Notes: generated by a model from the sequence alone, not told the origin. DNA of 6,113 nt from Clostridiales bacterium (GCA_021203425.1 JAJQBF010000304.1:1-6113), one strand, 5' to 3'. Counted from the first letter of the stretch, positions 1 through 6,010 are shown. Made by a program: numbers and translations.

Positions 1-9
1 TTTATATAT

Positions 10-15
10 TATAAT
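10..15 (+). promoter_or_regulatory. Probable -10 element for the stalk-domain gene
   Basis: A perfect TATAAT hexamer lies 33 bases before the ATG at 49. The matching -35 region would fall outside the window, so only half of the promoter can be seen. The AT-rich surroundings make chance hexamers common, which limits confidence. A good ribosome site, GGAGG at 36-40, lies 8 bases before the ATG and supports the start codon chosen for the downstream gene. Confidence 0.45.
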
Positions 16-48
16 ATGAATTAACAAGAAGAATCGGAGGTTTTACAT

Positions 49-546
49 ATGAAGAGATTTTTTACAGCGGTTTTAACGGCGGTTTTTCTTTCCGGAACTG
101 CGGTTTTGGCTGATGAGGAAATAACTGTTTATTCAAACGGAAATCTTGTGGAAGATTCGGGAATTATTATAGAAGGACGAACTTTTGTTCCCGTCAGAGG
201 TGTGTTTGAATATTTAGGCTATACAGTGGACTGGCAGGCAGACACAAAAACAGCCGTTTTAACAAGCAGTGACAGTGAAACGGTTGTTTCCTTAACAGAT
301 GGAGAAGACTTCTTTACCGTAAACGGCGAAAGCATCACTCCCGATGTTCCTCAGCAAATAATAAACGGCAAGTTTATGCTGCCCTTAAGGTCAATAGGAG
401 ATGCCATAGGGGCAAAAGTCGGCTGGAACGAAGAAACAAAAACAGCCACAATCAACCCCGACAACAATTTTATAACAATTAACCCCGTAGACGAAGATAA
501 CCCTATAATCGACGAAATGCCGGTGAATGAAATTACGGCGGAATAA
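49..546 (+). CDS. Secreted copper-amine-oxidase N-terminal-like (stalk domain) protein
   Basis: This 165-residue protein begins with a signal peptide: MKRFF, a hydrophobic stretch to about residue 20, and likely cleavage near Val-Leu-Ala-Asp (19-22). The mature part is almost entirely the domain named after the N-terminus of copper amine oxidase, now called a stalk domain. It shows the usual two-fold repeat: a first unit at about 39-82 (GRTFVPVRGVFEYLG, then VDWQADTKTAVL) and a second at about 103-136 (GKFMLPLRSIGDAIG, then VGWNEETKTATI). There are no copper ligands and no catalytic amine oxidase domain. In Clostridia and Bacilli this module is common in exported and wall-associated proteins, and its precise role is poorly known. 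The acidic tail (about 137-165) looks unstructured and has no partner domain, so this is a stand-alone stalk protein. It converges on the pectate lyase operon and probably has its own promoter, so a functional link is only an inference. Confidence 0.88.
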   Translation: MKRFFTAVLTAVFLSGTAVLADEEITVYSNGNLVEDSGIIIEGRTFVPVRGVFEYLGYTVDWQADTKTAVLTSSDSETVVSLTDGEDFFTVNGESITPDVPQQIINGKFMLPLRSIGDAIGAKVGWNEETKTATINPDNNFITINPVDEDNPIIDEMPVNEITAE

Positions 547-570
547 TTACAGGTCAACGGTACACAAAGA

Positions 571-600
571 GGGAGCGGTTTTAAAGCCGCTCCCCTTTTT
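571..600 (+). terminator. Intrinsic terminator after the stalk-domain gene
   Basis: GGGAGCGG (571-578) pairs with CCGCTCCC (587-594). A TT/GA continuation inside (T-A and a G-U pair) leaves a four-base loop, and the stem is followed by C and five T (596-600). It lies 24 bases after the stop codon of the + strand gene. Flanking AAAG at 566-569 can pair partly with the T run, so the element may also serve the convergent - strand operon. Its U tract in that direction is poor (TCTTTG), so termination there would be weaker. Confidence 0.9.
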
Positions 601-620
601 AGAATCAAATTCACATATAA

Positions 621-749
621 TTAATAAGTAATTATATTTTCACCCGTTGAAAAATTACCCGAGTCAACAACAAGACCGCCGGAGGCTGTGATTATATTTT
701 CATTTTTAATTTCGCAAACCTTCAAAACAGGCTTTTCATATTTTTTCAT
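621..749 (-). CDS. Small 42-residue peptide, last gene of the lyase operon
   Basis: This short gene reads ATG at 749-747 to TAA at 623-621. It is supported by a textbook ribosome site (AAGGAGGAG, 766-758) placed 8 bases before the ATG, and by lying only 15 bases after the stop of the upstream secreted-protein gene. The product starts MKKYEKPVLKVCEIKNEN, continues with NIITASGGLVVDSGNF and ends in NIITY. It has no signal peptide and no membrane segment. The pattern, a basic start, Lys-Pro followed by alternating hydrophobic residues, then an acidic/Asn stretch and I-I-T-A-S-G-G, resembles a kind of small peptide I recall as frequent in gut Firmicutes and Bacteroidetes and usually annotated hypothetical. 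That recollection is not a database result. The Gly-Gly after ThrAlaSer is reminiscent of leader-peptide cleavage sites, but no modifying enzyme or peptide exporter is in the window. The function is unknown. Confidence 0.7.
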   Translation of the reverse strand: MKKYEKPVLKVCEIKNENIITASGGLVVDSGNFSTGENIITY

Positions 750-757
750 ATCTTTCA

Positions 758-766
758 CTCCTCCTT
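758..766 (-). promoter_or_regulatory. Ribosome site of the 42-residue gene, overlapping the upstream stop
   Basis: On the - strand the sequence AAGGAGGAG runs from 766 to 758, and its first two A are the last two bases of the TAA stop (767-765) of the preceding gene. Ribosomes finishing that gene would end on top of the next start region, which suggests translational coupling. The near-perfect complementarity to 16S rRNA is the main argument that the 42-codon frame is a real gene. Confidence 0.75.
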
Positions 767-1574
767 AAGCAAATGTCTGAACTAAGAAATCACTTTGAGT
801 ATAGTCGCCAAGCAAAACATAAGTTCCATCTTCTAACTGACCGTAAATAGTAATATCTACTGCGGCTGTTGCTCTCTGATCGTTTTCAACGGCTACAAGG
901 AAGGTTGTAGTTGCATCGGCATATTCCATAGTAGTAGAATCATAGTCAGTAGTTGTGTAATATTTAAGCTGCTGTTTGGTTACACCGTCATCTGTAGATG
1001 CATATAACGCAACAACTTTATTGCCGCCTAAGTCGCCTGTTACATCAAATGTGAAGTACGATTTCATTGATGTGCCATAGATTTTTACAGCTGTAGATGT
1101 GCTAAAATCCTCTATAAAATTAACTGTTACCGAAAATTCACTGTCTGACACCTCAGTCTGAGTATTATCAACAGGTGCTAAATAAGTCAAACATAATAAT
1201 GTAACTGTGCCGTCTGTGACTGTTGGAAAGCCATTACCGCCGCCACAAGCATACGCAATTTCTATAACCCCTGCTGTATTTTCATTTGGAACTAATGTAC
1301 CCATAGTAGAAGTAGTGCCGTGGGAAGTATATGTAGCTTTGTCAACAACAGTATCATAAGTATACTTAGTTGCATCATAATTTACTGTAATTTCATATGA
1401 AGTTATTTGATATGTAGCATCTGTCGAATTAACTACAACAGGCAAATTAACATAACCTTCTTCGTCTATATATGCACCTTCAACCTTTACCTCTGTAGCT
1501 GCATAAGCTGCAACTGATACAGCCATAGCCAATGCGCAGCCAAAACAAAAGGCTAAAATACTTTTTAATTTCAT
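765..1574 (-). CDS. Secreted beta-sandwich protein with a possible cohesin-like domain
   Basis: The 269-residue product begins with a signal peptide (MKLKSIL, hydrophobic to about residue 22, likely cleavage after Ala-Tyr-Ala near 25). Residues about 29-155 have the rhythm of a cohesin or CBM2/3-type beta-sandwich: a first strand with small residues (YVNLPVVVNS), then TSYEITVNYDATKY, which matches the cohesin signature of a strand ending in Tyr-Asp plus a following hydrophobic, and later GVIEIAYA and DGTVTLLCLTY, where cohesins usually have 'G-x-L-x-x-x-x-F'. The match is weaker than in the neighbouring gene. Residues about 170-269 form a second beta-rich region rich in Thr, Tyr and Asp that I do not recognise. 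There is no dockerin, sortase signal, S-layer homology domain or C-terminal membrane segment. The start is set by GGAGGA (1586-1581) before the ATG. The gene follows the cohesin-dockerin gene by 26 bases and shares its MKLK-x-IL opening. It may be a receptor or a polysaccharide-binding surface protein; the role is inferred. Confidence 0.75.
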   Translation of the reverse strand: MKLKSILAFCFGCALAMAVSVAAYAATEVKVEGAYIDEEGYVNLPVVVNSTDATYQITSYEITVNYDATKYTYDTVVDKATYTSHGTTSTMGTLVPNENTAGVIEIAYACGGGNGFPTVTDGTVTLLCLTYLAPVDNTQTEVSDSEFSVTVNFIEDFSTSTAVKIYGTSMKSYFTFDVTGDLGGNKVVALYASTDDGVTKQQLKYYTTTDYDSTTMEYADATTTFLVAVENDQRATAAVDITIYGQLEDGTYVLLGDYTQSDFLVQTFA

Positions 1575-1600
1575 GTTATTTCCTCCAAATTTTTAGTTTA

Positions 1601-2335
1601 TTAGTTTGATATTGTATCAAGACCCACCTTTGACCTGAGTATCAAAGATGCATCAGATGAATCTATATCACCGTCATTATTAGCATCTGCTTTATCTTCA
1701 TTTGCAGAACTAATAGTATCAAGACCTACTTTTGACCTGAGTATCAAAGATGCATCAGATGAATCAACATCACCGTCGCCGTTAGCGTCGCCCCTTGTAA
1801 AGCTTGAATCGCTGATTGTAACCGTACCTGTATATTCTGTTGAATCATCAACAAGTGTTTCAGGGTCGGTTGCCAATTGGGTTACGGTTAATGTTAAATT
1901 GCTTGTGCCTGCTGATGCGTCCTCGGCAATTTCAAAAGCTGCCGTAAAGAGAAGAGTTTTCTCCGAATATGTAACAGCGTCGCCGTTAGCCCAAGCCACA
2001 GCCAGAGTTCCACCTTCTTCTGACGTGGGTGCAGCTACAAATACCCCTGATGAAATGCTGTCTGCCGCTGTGGCATAAAGGTCTTCACTTAATACATCTG
2101 TTCCTGTTGAAACAGGCGTTAAAACAGTATTGTCATAGGCAAGATTCACAACAAAGGCATTTAATGTTTCCGATGTGCCGTCGGTTGAGGGTGAAATGTA
2201 AACATTGACATTAACCTGACTTCCGGCTGTTCCCGAAACATCTTCCACAGCCATTGTACCGGCATATGCGCATACTGAGAAAATGCCGACACCGACCAAA
2301 GTGCCCAGCAAGCCTAAAATACGCTTTAATTTCAT
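1601..2335 (-). CDS. Secreted cohesin-dockerin protein, probable adaptor scaffoldin
   Basis: The 244-residue protein has a signal peptide (MKLKRILGLL, cleavage likely after Ala-Tyr-Ala near 25). Residues about 28-176 look like a cohesin domain: GTAGSQVNVNVYISPS, then LNAFVVNLAYDNTVLTPV (the strand ending in Tyr-Asp and 'L-x-x-V'), GTLAVAWANGD, KTLLFTAAFEIAEDASAGT, and a closing GTVTIS strand. Residues 182-241 are a type I dockerin with two calcium-loop repeats. The first has Asp183, Asn185, Asp187, Asp191 and Asp194; the second has Asp217, Asn219, Asp221, Asp225 and Asp228. Each is followed by the helix ASLILRSKVGLDTIS. Both repeats carry Ser-Ser at positions 10-11 and Leu-Arg at 17-18, the positions that normally contact the cohesin. 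A single cohesin plus a dockerin is the layout of small adaptor scaffoldins such as ScaC of Ruminococcus flavefaciens; sequence relationship to ScaC itself is not claimed. The start is supported by AAGGAGGA (2348-2341). No anchor is visible, so attachment would go through its own dockerin. Confidence 0.82.
   Translation of the reverse strand: MKLKRILGLLGTLVGVGIFSVCAYAGTMAVEDVSGTAGSQVNVNVYISPSTDGTSETLNAFVVNLAYDNTVLTPVSTGTDVLSEDLYATAADSISSGVFVAAPTSEEGGTLAVAWANGDAVTYSEKTLLFTAAFEIAEDASAGTSNLTLTVTQLATDPETLVDDSTEYTGTVTISDSSFTRGDANGDGDVDSSDASLILRSKVGLDTISSANEDKADANNDGDIDSSDASLILRSKVGLDTISN
1614..1777 (-). repeat. Near-identical DNA direct repeat encoding the two dockerin halves
   Basis: Bases 1614-1675 and 1716-1777 are two copies of a 62-base unit spaced 102 bases (34 codons) apart. 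By eye they differ at four positions only. They encode the two calcium-loop and helix units of the dockerin in the cohesin-dockerin gene. Dockerin halves are always related at protein level, but such DNA identity, including third codon positions, points to a recent internal duplication or to gene conversion. Confidence 0.9.
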
Positions 2336-2363
2336 ATGTTTCCTCCTTGTTCAAATTTTTATT

Positions 2364-2380
2364 ATAAATAGTTTATTTAT
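2364..2380 (-). other. AT-only perfect hairpin between lyase and scaffoldin genes
   Basis: ATAAATA (2364-2370) and TATTTAT (2374-2380) form a perfect seven-pair inverted repeat around a three-base loop. It sits directly after the lyase stop codon and 28 bases before the scaffoldin ATG. All pairs are A-T, and the T run that follows on the - strand is absent (AATAAAAATTTG), so it is not a convincing terminator. It could be a weak 3' end stabiliser or processing point in the operon mRNA, or simply chance in AT-rich DNA. A TATAAT on the - strand (2366-2361) overlaps it but has no matching -35. Confidence 0.35.
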
Positions 2381-2382
2381 TA

Positions 2383-5300
2383 TCAGCTGATCATAAACAG
2401 CAATGAGGCATAGCTGACAGTAAATGTAATTTCTTTGCCTACATAGTCTTCACTTACAGTTATTGTGAAAGGTGTAGCAGAACTGCTTTTTCTGTTAGGC
2501 AGACTGTATGAATCCAGTGTTGTTCCATTATAAGCTGCTGTTACAGTACCCTTATTATCGCTGTTATTATCTGCTGCAATATAAACCGTCAGCGTTCCTG
2601 CACTTGTAGGTGTTACGGTAAATGTACCATCTGCAGCAACGTCAACAGCATATGAGAAAGCCGAACCGTTGTTATAGGTTGAAAAAGCTGTGTAACTGCT
2701 GCCATTTGATGATGCTGTTAAGCTGCCGAGATTTAACCAAGAAGGAGTTGTTGAATCGCCGGCTTTCCATGTGGAGCTTACTGCGCTTGTGCTGCCTGAG
2801 TCACCTGAGCCGCCGGAGCTTTCGGTTGTTGTTTCGGAGCCTTCGGTTGTTGTTTCCGCTGCGGTTTCGGTTGTGGTTTCAGAGCCGCTGCCTGAGCCGC
2901 TTTGGTTATTAAGAATCCAAACTGCATCAAGAACATCTACGCTGTTGTCATTGTTGCAGTCGGCATTGTCAAAGTCGTCTTCAGAATAAACTCCCGAGGC
3001 TATTTTAAGCACGATCGCCGCATCTTCGTCATTTACATTACCGTCATAGTTAACGTCTCCGGTTATATTTTCAAGTTCAACACTTGAGTAATAGAGATAA
3101 GTGCTTGCCGTGCCCTTTGTGACAGTGTGTGAACCTGCATCAAGTTCCAATGTCTCAATGTAGCCTTTGCCGTCAGATATCAGAGATGAATCTGAAGTCA
3201 ATGAATATGCTGTTCCGTCAATCTTAACCGTAGGTGATGAAGTTGTTGAGTAGAAAATAAGTGTCTGTGTTCCGTCAGCTGTGGTTGTAAATGAGAAACT
3301 TGTAGAAGATTCCATTTTAACAGCAGCTGAAAGAGTTTCACTGTTGTATGAAAGGGGATAATTCTTTGCACTGCCCCATGCACTTCCCGAGAATGAAACT
3401 CCCAGTGTGTTTTCACCGCTGGTATAATTCCAAATAAGACTGCCTGTTGCGGAAGATGTTGAAGAATCGTCCTCTTCTGCCTCTGTTTCAGCCTCTGTTG
3501 TTGTCTCGGTTGTTGTTTCGTCATAATCGCTGTCATCGTCACCGTCATCGAAGAACATAGCCTCTGTTGTGGTTTCGGTTGTTGTTTCTGTTACGGTTTC
3601 GCCTGCTGTCTGTGTTTCCCCTTCGGTTGTGCTTTCGGTAGTTGTTTCGGAAGCTGAAGAAGAATAGGTTACACCGACTAAGGTTACATAGAGGTTACTG
3701 CCCTTTGAATAGATGTAATATGTGCCTGCCGATGCTTCATAAGTAGTTGAACCCGAACTTCCGGCAGCAATTTCCAATTCAGCCAAGCTGTTTGAGCCGT
3801 CTTTTGACAGGGCAAGAGTTCTTGCTTCCGCACCGCCGTTTGAAGCATTTAATGTAATGGTTCCTGTTTCTGAAAGAGTTACCGCAATAATTCTGGAAAC
3901 AGGTTCACCGTCGGTAAATGTACCTGCACCGCCCAGTCTGATTTGACTGCCGTTTATGGTGACTGTTTTGCCTTCAGCTGCATAAATTGTGAATGCGTTT
4001 TCTTCATCTGACTCACCACTGCCTGTGTAGGTTGTTGTAGATGATATTGTTGAATCGCCAATATCGGAGCCTGTAAGCTTAAGGTCATAGCCTGTGGTGG
4101 TAGTTGATGAACCTGAGCTTGAGCCTGAACTTGTGGAGCCGCCGTCTGTTTCTTTGGCTAAAGTTTCTCCGTCAGTCTTATTATTTGAATCTCTGGTTGT
4201 GTAGGTTGAACAGCCGTCTACGCCTGTAGCTGCGCTTTTTGTTGTTGAATCATAATTACAAGCGTCTGAATCAACTGTTCCGCCTATTACTCTTAAGGTA
4301 GTAGTATAATCTGTTATTTTAGTTTTAAGATCATCGATAACAGAAGAGTTTGTGTCTTCGCTGTCTTCAAATGTCCAAAAAATATCGCCGCCGTTACATC
4401 TTCCGGCACTTGCCATAACAACCGTAGGAACATTTGCTGCTGAGGTAATATCATCTTCGTCAACGCCTAAATAATCTGAATATTCCGTATCGAAATTGTT
4501 ATATTCTCCCCCTGCGGCTGTAACAGTATCGGGAATGGTTTCTGTTCTTGAAGAAACCGTATAGCCGTCAAAGTCGCTGCTGTTGCTTGAGTAGTCTATA
4601 TAGGTGTAATTACCTGTCATAATGTTTCCGTACATCTTTATAGGCGTACCTGTTTCGCCCGAGAGAACATTTCCGCCCTCTGAACCCTGACCGCCTATAA
4701 GAACGGGATATTTACAGCTTCTGAAATAGTTGCTTTCAACGAAAAGGCTTGAACTCATTGCAGATGCCGAGCCGTATTTAGCGTTGCCGTCGAAGAAGTT
4801 GTTGTAAATATGTACAGACATAGATCTAACACGGGGGTGTCTTGAGTCGGAGTGGTCAAACCAGTTATGGTGATATGTAATATAGTTGTTTCCGCTTTCA
4901 GACTTCATACCGCAAAGAGATGATTTGCCTGAATCCCAAAAATGGTTGTAGGAAACAGTAATAAACTGTGAATCGTTTTTAATATCAACCGTACCGTCGC
5001 CCTTTTTCTGGTCTGCGTCACTTCCGGCATTGCCGTAGAAGAAATCCATATTGTGAACCCAGACATTACAGTTTGATGTGTCCAGTGAAATTCCGTCGTC
5101 CATAAAGTTAATAACAGCGAAGTTTCTGAACTCTACTTTTCCGGCATTTCTTACAAGAAAACCAAAACCGTTTACAGTTGCATCGTTTCCTATACCCTCG
5201 AAAGTCATAGGCATAAGAGAATAATCGGTTTTGCCCTTAACCTGAATACCTTCTGAAGAGCTGTCGATTCTGTCTAAGTCGTCCAGTGACACAGTACCTA

Positions 5301-5928
5301 TAAAACGGAAAGCTATAGGTGTTGTATCATAGCCCTTCTGGTAGTAATAGATGATGTCCTGTAAGCCGGTAGCTGTGGTGGTTGAACCTTTGCTGCTTGT
5401 TATAACGTCTGTTGTAATTGTAGCCGCGTTTTCAGCCGTTACATAGAAAACCTTTGCGTCTGACTTAAGTGAACCGTCATTGTCATAAGCGCCTATACCG
5501 CCTTGGCTGTAGTGGGTTGACTTTGTTGAAAAAGCGGAGCCGTTTCTGTCATAAGCCGAAACAGTTACTGTTCCTTCGTCTGAATAAAGTACATTTCCGC
5601 CTTCATAATCATAAGCCTCAATCTTCATAGTATAGCTGCCTTCCGGTAAACCAACGGCATCTGCTCTTACATATGTGTCATATTGTCTTATGAGTTCATC
5701 ATCAAGTTCTTCATATGAACCGCTTGATGATTTCACATAGGCTTTATAAAAGCCGGCGCCCGTAACAGGAAGCCATTCCGCATAAGCCGTTTCAAACCAG
5801 CCTGCATATTTCGCTGTTATTCCGTCTGTCGTTGCCGCTGCAGCTGTAAGCTGACTGAAGGAAAAACAGGAAATGAGCATAACCAATGAAACAACTAAGC
5901 TCAGTGTTCGTTTAACACTGTTTTTCAT
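2383..5928 (-). CDS. Secreted multi-modular family-1 pectate lyase with internal dockerin
   Basis: This 1181-residue exported enzyme should cut de-esterified polygalacturonate by calcium-dependent beta-elimination outside the cell. Order of parts: signal peptide 1 to about 33; a fibronectin-type-III-like module at about 35-125 (YAEWLPVTGAGFYKAYV, then DTYVRADAVGLPEGSYTMKI); the polysaccharide lyase family 1 right-handed beta-helix at about 135-480, with its C-terminal extension to about 580. Expected PL1 residues are visible: calcium ligands Asp311 and Asp315 in DGTVDIKNDS, with Asp304 and Asp306 nearby; the Lys335 equivalent of PelC Lys190 in HFWDSGKSSLCG; and catalytic Arg363 in RHPRVR, followed by HIYNNFFDG. 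A beta-sandwich module lies at about 613-757, Thr/Glu-rich linkers at 761-790 and 804-819, a second sandwich at about 829-953, a dockerin at 956-1010 (Asp958, Asn960, Asp962, Asn966, Asp969; Asp990, Asn992, Asp994, Asp998, Asp1001), another Thr/Glu linker at 1017-1037, and a third sandwich at about 1048-1181. The sandwiches are probably carbohydrate-binding, but I cannot assign a family. AAGGAGG (5946-5940) supports the start. It is the first gene of the operon. No frameshift or missing catalytic residue is seen. Confidence 0.93.
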   Translation of the reverse strand: MKNSVKRTLSLVVSLVMLISCFSFSQLTAAAATTDGITAKYAGWFETAYAEWLPVTGAGFYKAYVKSSSGSYEELDDELIRQYDTYVRADAVGLPEGSYTMKIEAYDYEGGNVLYSDEGTVTVSAYDRNGSAFSTKSTHYSQGGIGAYDNDGSLKSDAKVFYVTAENAATITTDVITSSKGSTTTATGLQDIIYYYQKGYDTTPIAFRFIGTVSLDDLDRIDSSSEGIQVKGKTDYSLMPMTFEGIGNDATVNGFGFLVRNAGKVEFRNFAVINFMDDGISLDTSNCNVWVHNMDFFYGNAGSDADQKKGDGTVDIKNDSQFITVSYNHFWDSGKSSLCGMKSESGNNYITYHHNWFDHSDSRHPRVRSMSVHIYNNFFDGNAKYGSASAMSSSLFVESNYFRSCKYPVLIGGQGSEGGNVLSGETGTPIKMYGNIMTGNYTYIDYSSNSSDFDGYTVSSRTETIPDTVTAAGGEYNNFDTEYSDYLGVDEDDITSAANVPTVVMASAGRCNGGDIFWTFEDSEDTNSSVIDDLKTKITDYTTTLRVIGGTVDSDACNYDSTTKSAATGVDGCSTYTTRDSNNKTDGETLAKETDGGSTSSGSSSGSSTTTTGYDLKLTGSDIGDSTISSTTTYTGSGESDEENAFTIYAAEGKTVTINGSQIRLGGAGTFTDGEPVSRIIAVTLSETGTITLNASNGGAEARTLALSKDGSNSLAELEIAAGSSGSTTYEASAGTYYIYSKGSNLYVTLVGVTYSSSASETTTESTTEGETQTAGETVTETTTETTTEAMFFDDGDDDSDYDETTTETTTEAETEAEEDDSSTSSATGSLIWNYTSGENTLGVSFSGSAWGSAKNYPLSYNSETLSAAVKMESSTSFSFTTTADGTQTLIFYSTTSSPTVKIDGTAYSLTSDSSLISDGKGYIETLELDAGSHTVTKGTASTYLYYSSVELENITGDVNYDGNVNDEDAAIVLKIASGVYSEDDFDNADCNNDNSVDVLDAVWILNNQSGSGSGSETTTETAAETTTEGSETTTESSGGSGDSGSTSAVSSTWKAGDSTTPSWLNLGSLTASSNGSSYTAFSTYNNGSAFSYAVDVAADGTFTVTPTSAGTLTVYIAADNNSDNKGTVTAAYNGTTLDSYSLPNRKSSSATPFTITVSEDYVGKEITFTVSYASLLFMIS
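2818..2880 (-). repeat. Low-complexity Thr/Glu linker after the lyase dockerin
   Basis: This segment encodes residues 1017-1037 of the lyase, a run of ETTTE and ETTTEG units next to Ser/Gly-rich stretches. On the + strand it reads as tandem variants of ggttgttgtttcgg. It separates the dockerin from the last beta-sandwich and is expected to be a flexible, possibly glycosylated spacer. Confidence 0.8.
3472..3648 (-). repeat. Low-complexity Thr/Glu linker with an acidic insert
   Basis: This segment encodes lyase residues 761-819. Two blocks of ETTTE units (761-790 and 804-819) flank an Asp-rich insert, AMFFDDGDDDSDYDE (790-804). The Thr/Glu blocks are typical of spacers in multi-modular extracellular enzymes of Clostridia. 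The insert, which combines Met-Phe-Phe with an almost continuous acidic run, is unlike an ordinary linker. Confidence 0.82.
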
Positions 5929-5971
5929 AGATAAGATTACCTCCTTTTAACTATAGTTGCTGCGTGTTCCT

Positions 5972-5995
5972 AAAAAAATCTATTCAGGTTGAATA
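5972..5995 (-). promoter_or_regulatory. Small leader hairpin with T run upstream of the lyase
   Basis: Read on the - strand, TATTCA (5995-5990) and TGAATA (5986-5981) form a six-pair stem around a three-base loop, followed after GA by seven T (5978-5972). It lies in the predicted leader, about 50 bases before the lyase ATG. The form is that of a weak intrinsic terminator or attenuator, but the stem has only one G-C pair. No riboswitch architecture is recognisable in the short leader. Confidence 0.3.
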
Positions 5996-6010
5996 AAAAA
6001 TTTTAATTAT

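Noticed and set aside
49..546. Copper amine oxidase enzyme activity for the stalk-domain protein
   Set aside because: Only the small N-terminal-type repeat is present; the catalytic domain and its topaquinone and His ligands are missing.
351..614. Open frame of 87 codons on the - strand opposite the end of the stalk-domain gene
   Set aside because: It overlaps a well-supported gene, runs through the terminator hairpin and has no domain features or convincing ribosome site.
2382..2391. Perfect ten-base palindrome ATCAGCTGAT over the lyase stop codon
   Set aside because: Too short to be a hairpin with a loop, it encodes the last codons, and a single copy gives no reason to call it an operator.
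2622..3087. Three overlapping open frames on the + strand (2622-2912, 2771-2989, 2902-3087)
   Set aside because: They are antisense to the lyase linker and dockerin; their Leu/Arg/Ser/Val-rich composition is what the reverse complement of Thr/Glu repeats gives.
3198..3548. Open frame of 116 codons on the - strand in another frame of the lyase gene
   Set aside because: Its Gln/Arg-rich repeats are a frame-shifted reading of the ETTTE linker, and the main frame is continuous through the region.
3472..3648. Tandem short repeats resembling a CRISPR or satellite array
   Set aside because: Units are irregular, have no unique spacers of constant length, and keep the reading frame; they encode a protein linker.
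765..5928. Search for sortase motifs, S-layer homology domains or C-terminal membrane anchors in the secreted proteins
   Set aside because: None is visible in the three large proteins, so surface attachment cannot be assigned to a known anchor from this window.
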